This document shows positions 1 through 6,601 of a stretch of 21,818 nt of DNA, one piece after another (the stretch's first letter is position 1; every line of letters starts with the position of its first letter). Position numbers and translations under genes: made by a program. The DNA comes from a virus: positions 1-21,818 of IMG/VR virus record IMGVR_UViG_3300044817_000009, one strand, 5' to 3'. A model generated the notes under the pieces. That model had not been told where the DNA came from. It ran no database searches and was given only the letters and a program-made list of their open reading frames with translations.

Positions 1-33
1 CTGCAAAAAACCCCCGGCGGCATTTTTTGTGCA
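1..33. terminator. Possible transcription terminator at the window edge
   Basis: A run of six A, a C/G-rich core and a run of six T (5-10, 11-21 and 23-28) can fold into an imperfect hairpin, with outer TGCA/TGCA pairing and a bulged G. This layout is common in bidirectional phage terminators and would separate an unseen upstream operon from the structural genes. The GC stem is weak and the left context is missing, so the call is tentative. Confidence 0.3.
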
Positions 34-73
34 AACAATCCCCGCTGGACTAGCCTGGAAGGGAGTTGGAACT

Positions 74-427
74 ATGGCTGAGCGCCGCGTAAGTAAGATT
101 CAAGACGCGACAAGTCGCCGGCGACCGGCAACAACTCCTGAGGCTAGAGAGAATCAATTGATTTCTCAAGCCTATGACCTGGCTGAAGAACAGATTCGAG
201 CCGGTACAGCTTCCGCGCAGGTCATCTCACATTTCTTGAAGCGTGGTTCTACTCGAGAGAAGCTCGAAGAGGAACGACTCATCATGGAAAACGAGCTGAC
301 CGAGCAAAAGATCGAAGCCATCAAGGCCCAGCAGCGAATCGAAGAGCTTTACTCCTCCGCACTCGCGGCAATGAGCTCCTATCAAGGCACACCGGTCGAA
401 GAGTCCGACGTCGATTACGATGATTAG
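74..427 (+). CDS. Small terminase subunit-like protein
   Basis: The likely product is 117 residues and resembles a family found just upstream of HNH and large terminase genes in Gram-positive phages, often annotated as small terminase subunit or hypothetical. Visible features are a basic, Arg-rich N-terminus, a conserved ATTPEAREN-type segment followed by a helical stretch (QLISQAYDLAEEQ), a GTASAQVISHFLK-type helix, then a long charged coiled coil (about residues 60-95) and an acidic tail. Small terminases bind packaging-site DNA as rings and regulate the large subunit; that role is inferred from family and position. The ATG at 74 is preferred over the GTG at 29 because GGAAGGGAG lies at a proper distance upstream. 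The stop overlaps the next gene by 8 bases. The family assignment is from memory of the sequence pattern. Confidence 0.6.
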   Translation: MAERRVSKIQDATSRRRPATTPEARENQLISQAYDLAEEQIRAGTASAQVISHFLKRGSTREKLEEERLIMENELTEQKIEAIKAQQRIEELYSSALAAMSSYQGTPVEESDVDYDD

Positions 428-827
428 GACTTATTCGGAGCTTGTTAAGCTGGAGACCTTCGAGGAACGTTTTCGATACCTAGCTCTCAAAGGTATCGTC
501 GGAGATTCGACTTTCGGGCATGATAGATACGTCAACCAACTGTTTTATCGCTCTCGCGAGTGGCGACAGATGCGTCATCAAATCATCGCTCGAGATTTGG
601 GTTGCGATCTAGGCATCGAGGGTTACGAAATTCATGATGCGGTTTACATTCATCACATGAACCCGATGACTGTCGAATCTATCGCGCATGGAGATTCTAG
701 TATTCTCGATCCCGAGTTTTTGATCAGCGCAACTCATCGAACTCACAACGCCATCCACTATGGCGACGAGACATTGCTACTGAAAGCATTTGTTCCTCGT
801 CGTCCCGGAGATACAAAACTGTGGTAA
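420..827 (+). CDS. HNH endonuclease, packaging-associated
   Basis: This 135-residue protein carries an HNH (beta-beta-alpha metal) nuclease signature. A SREWRQMRHQIIARD helix (about 45-59) leads into the IHHMNP strand pair (His78, His79, Asn81), and the core ends with HRTHNAIH (His106, Asn110, His113). It has only one cysteine near the motif (Cys62), so the structural zinc-binding CxxC pairs of many HNH proteins are absent. HNH proteins encoded near terminases are known partners in cleavage at cos sites during DNA packaging. Here the gene follows the small terminase-like gene with an 8-base overlap but is about 2.4 kb from the large terminase. It could also be a free-standing homing-type nuclease, although the context argues for a packaging role. 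Confidence 0.8.
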   Translation: MIRTYSELVKLETFEERFRYLALKGIVGDSTFGHDRYVNQLFYRSREWRQMRHQIIARDLGCDLGIEGYEIHDAVYIHHMNPMTVESIAHGDSSILDPEFLISATHRTHNAIHYGDETLLLKAFVPRRPGDTKLW

Positions 828-844
828 AGAAGAGAGGAAGAATC

Positions 845-1051
845 ATGGACGAGAACAAGGTACCGAACCCGCCCGCCGAGCCGGCCTACAGTGCGCCGAC
901 TCCAGAAGCGCCGAAGACGGACGAGATCGTGCTGCCGGCCGAGCCGGAAGAGCACGACGACGAGCCCTTCGACGACGAGGTCGGCACGGCCGAGGACATC
1001 CAGGCCGACTTCGACACCGAGGAGACCAACGCCAAGGAGGTCAGTCCGTGA
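845..1051 (+). CDS. Small, highly acidic proline-rich protein of unknown function
   Basis: The product is 68 residues with about 22 Asp/Glu and only three Lys. The N-terminal half is rich in Pro and Ala (residues 6-28), and the C-terminal half is acidic, with clusters such as EPEEHDDEP and FDDEVG. There is no signal peptide or membrane segment, so it is not an obvious holin. The ATG at 845 is chosen over the GTG at 821 because AGAGGAAG sits just upstream of it. The stop overlaps the lysin GTG start (GTGA at 1048-1051), so the two are probably translationally coupled. Codon use is GC-rich at third positions, like the lysin and unlike the two genes before. I do not recognise a family. Disordered acidic proteins of this size can be linkers, scaffold helpers or DNA mimics, but nothing here decides between these. 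Confidence 0.75.
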   Translation: MDENKVPNPPAEPAYSAPTPEAPKTDEIVLPAEPEEHDDEPFDDEVGTAEDIQADFDTEETNAKEVSP

Positions 1052-1785
1052 CCAACAGCTGGGAGTACGTCAGCAAGGACATCGGGCACGTCCATCCCGA
1101 GACGTTGTCCAAGGCCAAGGAGATCTGGAACGCGGCCAAGGCCGCCGGCCACGAGATCTGGTACATCTGGGGTATGGGCTCCAGTGCCGAGCACAAGACC
1201 GGCCGCGCCCTGGACCTGATGGTCCGCAATGAGGCGGCCGGCGACTGGGTCTACGCCTACGTCTGGAAGAACCGAGCACGACTTCGGCTACAGCACGTCA
1301 TCTGGGAGCAGCACATCACCTCTACGGTGACGAAGCCCGGTCAGCGGCGCCTCATGGAGGACCGCGGCAACAGCACGAAGAACCACTACGACCACAACCA
1401 CGTCCTGTTCCTGGTCGGCGCCTACGTCGCCCCGGGACACACCCCGTCGAAGCCTCCGGTGGTCAAGCCTCCGGCTCCGAAGCCGCCGACCAAGCCCAAT
1501 GTTCCGGGCCAGCCGACGGCTCGGGTTGTGGACGAGGTCATCGCTGGCAAGTGGGGCAATGGTGACGCTCGGAAGGCCGCGCTCAAGAAGGCGGGCTGGA
1601 ATCCGGCCGTCATCCAGATCCTCGTCAACAAGAAGCTCAAGCAGGGCGACAAGAAGAGCATGAACGTGCTCGTCGCCGAGGTCATCGCTGGCGAGTGGGG
1701 CAACGGAGACGCTCGGGTCCAGCGGCTGAAGGCCGCCGGCTACAACGCCGCAGCGGTCCAGGCCGAGGTCAACAAGCGTCTCTGA
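1048..1785 (+). CDS. Endolysin: M15-like peptidase domain plus two CW_7 repeats
   Basis: This 245-residue lytic protein has three parts. Residues 1-128 look like a zinc D-Ala-D-Ala peptidase / ARB_07466-like domain: an SAEHKTGRALDLM motif (His49, Asp56) and a NHYDHNHV motif (His113, His116, His118) supply the expected zinc ligands. Residues 130-156 form a Pro/Lys-rich linker. Residues about 159-197 and 206-245 are two copies of a CW_7 (Cpl-7-type) cell-wall binding repeat, each with an EVIAG(K/E)WGNGDAR core. Known family members cut peptidoglycan peptide bonds at the end of infection. The GTG at 1048 is chosen because AAGGAGG ends 7 bases upstream. No signal peptide is seen, so a holin would be needed, and none is next to it. 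Its position inside the packaging module and its GC-rich codons suggest it was acquired separately. A virion-associated lysin is an alternative. Confidence 0.85.
   Translation: MTNSWEYVSKDIGHVHPETLSKAKEIWNAAKAAGHEIWYIWGMGSSAEHKTGRALDLMVRNEAAGDWVYAYVWKNRARLRLQHVIWEQHITSTVTKPGQRRLMEDRGNSTKNHYDHNHVLFLVGAYVAPGHTPSKPPVVKPPAPKPPTKPNVPGQPTARVVDEVIAGKWGNGDARKAALKKAGWNPAVIQILVNKKLKQGDKKSMNVLVAEVIAGEWGNGDARVQRLKAAGYNAAAVQAEVNKRL
1534..1716 (+). repeat. Direct repeat encoding the two CW_7 cores
   Basis: The segments 1534-1572 and 1678-1716 are nearly identical in DNA (a few mismatches over 39 bases), offset by 144 bases (48 codons). Both encode EVIAGxWGNGDAR, the core of a CW_7 wall-binding repeat. The near-identity indicates a domain duplication inside the lysin gene. 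Confidence 0.85.
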
Positions 1786-1823
1786 TCAACTGTCAAAATG
1801 GTAGGCACCGAGGGAGGTGACCA

Positions 1824-2207
1824 ATGACCGACAGCATTCTCAACAGCATCAAGAAGAACGTCGGGCTAACCGAAGACTACACGGCCTTCGATTCCGACAT
1901 CATCATGTACATCAACTCAGTCTTCTCAACTCTGAAGCAACTGGGAGTGGGTCCCGATGCGGGATTCAGCATTGATGATGCTTCAACGGAATGGGTCGAC
2001 TACCTCGGTGCCGACCTGCTTGACTTCAACGAGGTCCGAACTTACATCACGCTCCGAGTTCGGATGCTCTTCGATCCTCCGCAGACATCGTTCCATGTGA
2101 CTGCGATGAAGGAGCAGATCCAGGAGCATGAGTGGCGGCTGAACGTCACTCGAGAGAACACCGAATGGATCGACCCAAACCCGATCGTCATTCCAGAGGA
2201 GATCTGA
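1824..2207 (+). CDS. Head-tail connector protein, gp6-like
   Basis: This 127-residue protein matches the pattern of small all-helical head-tail connector (gp6/Ad1-like) proteins of Gram-positive siphophages. It shows an N-terminal SILNSIKKNVGL helix, a DSDIIMYINSVFSTLKQLGVGP segment, a DASTEWVDY segment, an RTYITLRVRMLFDPP helix and a C-terminal EHEWRLN element. Connectors of this type form a 12-fold ring below the portal that gates DNA and docks the closure protein. The start has a near-perfect GGAGGTGA ribosome site (1813-1820). Usually this gene follows the capsid gene; here it precedes the large terminase, separated from portal and capsid by three genes. The assignment rests on remembered family pattern rather than a search. 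Confidence 0.75.
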   Translation: MTDSILNSIKKNVGLTEDYTAFDSDIIMYINSVFSTLKQLGVGPDAGFSIDDASTEWVDYLGADLLDFNEVRTYITLRVRMLFDPPQTSFHVTAMKEQIQEHEWRLNVTRENTEWIDPNPIVIPEEI

Positions 2208-2208
2208 G

Positions 2209-3174
2209 ATGGCGAAGACGACTCAACTCGTGATCGTCGCAATCCCCTCTGACGACGATCCTGTCTGGAAGTTCTCCAGCGAGAAAGTTCCACACATCAC
2301 GCTCCTTTACCTTGGGAGTCCGGACTTCTCGCCGGAGGAATTCCAGCACGTCACTGAGTATGTCCAACATGCTTCTTCGCAACTCACCCGTTTCGGTCTC
2401 GACGTCGATCGGCGTGGTGTTCTCGGAGACAAGAGTGCGGATGTACTCTTCTTTTCCAAGGGTTGGAGTCTCAAGGATCTAGCTCAGTTTCGCAGCAACC
2501 TGCTGCAAGACGATCTCATCTCAACGGCGTACCACTCGGTCGATCAGTTCCCTGAGTGGACGCCGCACTTGACGATGGGGTTTCCGGACACCCCGGCGAA
2601 GAAAGACAACGCGGATTACAACCGCTTCTCTTGGGTCCGTTTCGACAAGATCGCTTTGTGGGACGACGACTCAACAGGTCCGACCTTCGAACTCAAATCC
2701 GACGAACGCGGCTTGGAGGTCGCCATGTCCCAACTCGACATCGGCCGTAAAGCCGTTGAAGAGATTTTCCACTCCGGCGTCAAAGGCATGAAGTGGGGCG
2801 TCAGGAAGGATCGTCCTTCCGCTTCTTCCGGTGGTTCTCCGCAGAAAGTTCATGTGGAGCAGAAGGGCACAAAGCTCAAAACCACTGGAGGCGCCGGACA
2901 CAAGCCTCATGTCCAAGCTGTGGAGAAAGTAGTTGCGCAGCAAATCGCTCGGAAGAGCGGGGTACATGCTCTCTCGAACAAAGAGCTGCAGGACGTCGTC
3001 ACGCGCATGAATCTCGAACAGCAATTCGTTCGTCTCTCCCCACAATCCAAGAAGCAAAAGGCAAGCAAGTTCGTTGCCGAGACACTCCTTGGCGTGGGTA
3101 AGCAGCAAGTTTCTAGAGTGGCGAACGATGTCGCAGCTCAGCAAGTCGCGAAAGCGATGAACAGGACCAAATGA
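2209..3174 (+). CDS. 2H phosphoesterase fused to an HxGVKGMKWG head-module domain
   Basis: The 321-residue product has two halves. Residues 1-170 look like a LigT/2H phosphoesterase: a first HIT motif (His29-Thr31, in VPHITLLYLG) and a second HLT motif (His120-Thr122, in TPHLTMGF), the paired HxT/S signature of enzymes acting on 2',3'-cyclic phosphates, 2'-5' links or cyclic oligonucleotides. Residues 188-200 carry HSGVKGMKWGVRK, a motif recurring in phage head-cluster proteins. A basic, disordered linker and a C-terminal helical segment (about 254-318, LSNKELQDVVTRMNLEQQF then a KFVAE..GVGKQ stretch) follow. The 2H half predicts an active soluble enzyme; its substrate is unknown. The second half is probably structural or a packaging tag, by inference. 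A GAGGAG site precedes the ATG, and the stop overlaps the alternative terminase start. RNA-end repair, tRNA protection and cyclic-nucleotide counter-defence are all possible. Confidence 0.75.
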   Translation: MAKTTQLVIVAIPSDDDPVWKFSSEKVPHITLLYLGSPDFSPEEFQHVTEYVQHASSQLTRFGLDVDRRGVLGDKSADVLFFSKGWSLKDLAQFRSNLLQDDLISTAYHSVDQFPEWTPHLTMGFPDTPAKKDNADYNRFSWVRFDKIALWDDDSTGPTFELKSDERGLEVAMSQLDIGRKAVEEIFHSGVKGMKWGVRKDRPSASSGGSPQKVHVEQKGTKLKTTGGAGHKPHVQAVEKVVAQQIARKSGVHALSNKELQDVVTRMNLEQQFVRLSPQSKKQKASKFVAETLLGVGKQQVSRVANDVAAQQVAKAMNRTK

Positions 3175-3188
3175 AGGGAGGGTTTTTG

Positions 3189-4937
3189 ATGGGTCTATCC
3201 AATACGGCAACTCCGATCTATTACGGTCGGTTTCGCGATGCGGTTATGGACGGGAAGATTCCAGTCTGTCGGGAAATCTCACAGGAGATGAACCGCATCG
3301 ATAGGCTCATCAAAAACCCGAACATTTACTACGATGATCAAGCAATTGAAGGTTTCATTCGCTACTGTGAGAACGAGTTAACCCTCACTGACGGAAGCGA
3401 TCTTCATTTGCTTGATCCGTTCAAGGTCTGGGCTGAGCAAATTTTCGGTTGGTACTTCTTCGTCGAACGAAGTGTTTACGTTCCGAACGAAGACGGTCAT
3501 GGCGGGCAGTACGAGAAGCGCAGGATCAAGAAACGCCTGACTTCTAAGCAGTATCTGATTGTCGCTCGAGGCGCCGCTAAGTCTATGTATGCGGAATGTA
3601 TTCAGGCATACTTCTTGAACGTCGACACCTCGACCACGCATCAGATCACTACTGCGCCTACGATGAAGCAGGCCGACGAAGTAATGTCGCCCTTCCGAAC
3701 TGCTATCACGCGCTCGCGCGGACCTCTGTTCAAATTCTTGACAGCTGGTTCGTTACAGAACACGACCGGTGCTCGAGCCCTTCGCCAGAAATTGGTTTCC
3801 ACCAAGAAGGGTATTGAGAATTTTCTCACCGGATCTTTGCTCGAAGTTCGTCCCATGGCTATCAACAAGCTGCAGGGACTCCGCACCAAGGTAAACACGG
3901 TAGACGAATGGCTCTCTGGAGATCTTCGCGAAGACGTTATCGGTGCTATCGAGCAGGGAGCCTCCAAGCTTGACGATTATTTGATCGTCGCCATCAGCTC
4001 AGAAGGAACAGTTCGAAACGGATCTGGCGACACGATCAAGATGGAGCTGGCAAAAATCCTCAAGGGGGATTACACCGCTCCGCATGTTTCGATCTGGCAT
4101 TACAAGCTCGATGACGTAGAAGAAGTCGCTGATCCGGCCATGTGGCCGAAAGCAAATCCGAACATCGGTAAGACAGTAAGTTACGAGACCTACCAGCTCG
4201 ATGTTGAGCGAGCCGAGAAGGCTCCCGCTACCAGGAACGACATCCTGGCCAAGCGGTTTGGTATTCCGATGGAAGGTCACAGTTACTTCTTCACGTATGA
4301 GGAGACGGAACTCCATGTTCCGCAGAATTTCTGGGGCAATGTCTGCTCTATGGGCGCCGACCTCTCGCAGGGAGACGACTTCTGTGCCTTCACGTTCATT
4401 TTTCCGTTCCGAGATGGAAGCTTCGGTGTAAAGACTCGAAGTTACATCACCAGCCTGACCCTCAAGAAGCTTCCTGGAGCTCTTCGGCACAAGTACGAGG
4501 AGTTCATCAAGGAGGGTAGCCTTTTGGTGATGGACGGCACGGTCTTGGATGTAGGCGGAGAGGTTTATGACGACCTAGAAGCTCATATCGAAGCCTGCGA
4601 ATACGACGTTCGTTCTTTCGGGTACGACCCTTATGGTGCTAAAGAATTCGTTACTCGTTGGGAACAAGAGAACGGACCCTATGGTATCGAGAAGGTTCTT
4701 CAGGGCGCTCGAACCGAATCCGTGCCACTAGGCGAATTAAAGATTCTCAGTGAAGAGCGAATGCTCATCTTTGACGAGAGTCTGATGTCGTTCACCATGG
4801 GTAACGCCATCACTCTAGAGGACACCAACGGCAACCGGAAACTCTGGAAGATGCGTCGAGAAGAAAAGATCGACAACGTGGCCGCCATGATGGATGCCTA
4901 CGTCGCCTACAAAGCCCATAAGGAGGCTTTCGAGTGA
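3189..4937 (+). CDS. terL: Terminase large subunit
   Basis: This 582-residue packaging motor ATPase and nuclease belongs to the Terminase_1 (HK97-like) family. The ATPase half has a deviant Walker A, ARGAAKS (126-132), and a Walker B ending in Asp239-Glu240 (VNTVDEW). The RNase H-like nuclease half supplies the expected acidic residues: Asp391 in GADLS, Asp480 in GYDPYG, and Asp562/Asp569 in IDNVAAMMDA. It binds the portal, translocates DNA into the prohead and cuts genome ends. The ATG at 3189 is preferred because AGGGAGG precedes it at good spacing; the ATG at 3171 overlaps the previous stop but has no clear ribosome site. Length is normal for the family and the gene looks intact. The next gene starts by GTGA overlap. 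Confidence 0.95.
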   Translation: MGLSNTATPIYYGRFRDAVMDGKIPVCREISQEMNRIDRLIKNPNIYYDDQAIEGFIRYCENELTLTDGSDLHLLDPFKVWAEQIFGWYFFVERSVYVPNEDGHGGQYEKRRIKKRLTSKQYLIVARGAAKSMYAECIQAYFLNVDTSTTHQITTAPTMKQADEVMSPFRTAITRSRGPLFKFLTAGSLQNTTGARALRQKLVSTKKGIENFLTGSLLEVRPMAINKLQGLRTKVNTVDEWLSGDLREDVIGAIEQGASKLDDYLIVAISSEGTVRNGSGDTIKMELAKILKGDYTAPHVSIWHYKLDDVEEVADPAMWPKANPNIGKTVSYETYQLDVERAEKAPATRNDILAKRFGIPMEGHSYFFTYEETELHVPQNFWGNVCSMGADLSQGDDFCAFTFIFPFRDGSFGVKTRSYITSLTLKKLPGALRHKYEEFIKEGSLLVMDGTVLDVGGEVYDDLEAHIEACEYDVRSFGYDPYGAKEFVTRWEQENGPYGIEKVLQGARTESVPLGELKILSEERMLIFDESLMSFTMGNAITLEDTNGNRKLWKMRREEKIDNVAAMMDAYVAYKAHKEAFE

Positions 4938-5320
4938 AAATCTATGCCGATGAGAAACCCAGTCTCGAGGACTTGGCTCACCACGGCGTCAAGGGCATGA
5001 AGTGGGGGCAACGTAAAGCGCGGCCTTCTACTTCAGACATCCACGATGCTCGAGCTCGTCAAGCTTCTCGGCAGAACGAGATCAATCAGAACATCGGCCG
5101 GCTGAACCTCGCCAAAAGCGGTTCAAAGCAGCAAGACGCTTTGGCGAAGAAGGTGGCAACCGGCATGGACAAGTTCGACACCAACAAAGATGCAGCTGTC
5201 GCCGCCCGAATGACGAAGGGCGAGAAAGCGGCCGCGGTCATGCTAACCGGTCCCATCGGTCTCCTCGTCATCGGAGCGAACAAGGCCCACGTCAAGAAGC
5301 TCGAGAAGATCCAGAAGTAG
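4934..5320 (+). CDS. Small HxGVKGMKWG-motif protein with a hydrophobic segment
   Basis: This 128-residue protein carries HHGVKGMKWGQRK near its N-terminus (motif 17-25), the same motif as the 2H phosphoesterase protein encoded just before the terminase. After it come a basic, Gln/Asn-rich probably helical region (30-95) and a hydrophobic stretch (about 99-115, AAAVMLTGPIGLLVIGA) long enough for one membrane-spanning helix, then a Lys-rich tail. The GTG start has AGGAGG 7 bases upstream and overlaps the terminase stop. Function is unknown. The shared motif suggests that both proteins contact the same partner, perhaps the prohead or portal. The hydrophobic segment could insert in a membrane at DNA injection or lysis, but a holin role is unsupported. 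Confidence 0.75.
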   Translation: MKIYADEKPSLEDLAHHGVKGMKWGQRKARPSTSDIHDARARQASRQNEINQNIGRLNLAKSGSKQQDALAKKVATGMDKFDTNKDAAVAARMTKGEKAAAVMLTGPIGLLVIGANKAHVKKLEKIQK

Positions 5321-5353
5321 TCTCCTACTCACGGAACAGGAAGGAGGTGACTC

Positions 5354-6601
5354 ATGGGTAGATTCAGGGACGCATTGTCCCATGCTTGGAACGCTTTCAA
5401 CAATCTGGACAAGCATCCCGAGGATGCGTATCGGAACTACGGTCCTGCTACTTATTCCATGCGACCGGATCGCGTTCGTTCGATAACCTCGAATGAAAGA
5501 ACGATTCTCGCCTCGATTCTTAACCGTCTGAGTATGGATGTCGCGGCGGTCGAGATCAAGCATGTCCGGCTCGACGACGAAGATCGCTTTCTCGAAGTGA
5601 TACCGAGCGGGATTAACAACTGTTTGACGGTGGAAGCCAACATCGATCAGGGAGCAACTCACTTTCGGCAGGACATCGCGATGACGATGTTTGACCAGGG
5701 CGTACTTGGCGTGGTCCCCGTCGACACAACGATAGACCCGAAGGTTTCTGCCGGATTCGACGTTCAGACAATGCGGGTTGGCACTATCGTCAACTGGTTT
5801 CCCGACTTTCTTCGGCTGGAGGTCTATAACGAAAACACCGGTCGCCGCGAGCAGGTCACCCTGCCGAAACGATCGATTGCTGTCGTTGAGAACCCGCTGT
5901 ACGAAGTGATGAATAACCAGAACTCGACTCTACAACGGCTCATCCGAACTCTGAACCTCTTGGATGTAGTCGGCGAACAGACCAGTTCCGGAAAGCTTGA
6001 CCTGATCATCCAGCTCCCCTACGTGGTCAAGTCGGAATCCAGACGAGCCCAAGCCGAACAGCGTCGGAAAGAAGTCGAGTTCCAGCTGAAGGGCAGCAAG
6101 TACGGCATCGCCTATACCGACGGCACTGAGAAGATCACGCAGCTGAACCGGCCGGCCGAGAACAACCTCCTCGAACAAGTCAAGTTTCTTACGGCAATGC
6201 TGTACAGCCAGCTTGGCCTTACCGAAGAAGTTATGAACGGAACCGCGGACGAGAAGACCATGCTGAACTACAATAACCGGACGATCAAACCGGTTGTGAC
6301 GGCAATTGTTGAAGCCATGAGGCGCACCTTCCTTTCGAAGACTGCGCGTTCTCAGAAGCAGTCAATTCTTGCATTCAAGGACGTGTTCAGTCTCGTACCT
6401 ATGGAGGTAATCGCCGAGATTGCCGACAAGTTCTCTCGGAACGAGATTCTGAGCGCCAACGAGATCCGACAAGCCATCGGATACCGACCTTCCAAGGATC
6501 CGAAGGCCGATCAGCTCGTCAACAGCAACATGCCGGCACCGTCGGTGCCAGTGAATTCAATTCAGGAAGGAGCAGCTCAAAATGACAGTAGCCAAGCCTG
6601 A
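5354..6601 (+). CDS. Portal protein
   Basis: This 415-residue protein has the features of an HK97-type portal (Phage_portal family). It shows an N-terminal SxNERTILASILNRLSMDVA helix, a central beta-rich region with WFPDF and TLPKRSIAVVENPLY segments, a QLKGSKYGIAYTDGTEKITQLNRP stem/crown region, a LGLTEEVMNGTADEKTMLNYNNRTIKPV segment, and a C-terminal NEIRQAIGYRPSKDPKAD motif typical of portals. It forms the 12-mer ring at one capsid vertex through which DNA passes and to which the terminase docks. The start has a perfect AAGGAGGTGA site (5341-5350). The 3' end overlaps the capsid fusion gene by 20 bases. Length is at the short end of normal for the family. Confidence 0.9.
   Translation: MGRFRDALSHAWNAFNNLDKHPEDAYRNYGPATYSMRPDRVRSITSNERTILASILNRLSMDVAAVEIKHVRLDDEDRFLEVIPSGINNCLTVEANIDQGATHFRQDIAMTMFDQGVLGVVPVDTTIDPKVSAGFDVQTMRVGTIVNWFPDFLRLEVYNENTGRREQVTLPKRSIAVVENPLYEVMNNQNSTLQRLIRTLNLLDVVGEQTSSGKLDLIIQLPYVVKSESRRAQAEQRRKEVEFQLKGSKYGIAYTDGTEKITQLNRPAENNLLEQVKFLTAMLYSQLGLTEEVMNGTADEKTMLNYNNRTIKPVVTAIVEAMRRTFLSKTARSQKQSILAFKDVFSLVPMEVIAEIADKFSRNEILSANEIRQAIGYRPSKDPKADQLVNSNMPAPSVPVNSIQEGAAQNDSSQA

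Noticed and set aside
3738-3775. TTGACA-like -35 elements (near 3738, 9073 and 12502)
   Set aside because: All lie inside confident coding regions and none has a TATAAT-like box at 16-18 bases, so no promoter is supported.
5321-5350. Anti-Shine-Dalgarno-like TCTCCT before the portal ribosome site
   Set aside because: CTCCT (5322-5326) could pair with AGGAG (5342-5346), but only 5 bp with a 15-base loop. Much weaker than the 8550-8568 hairpin.
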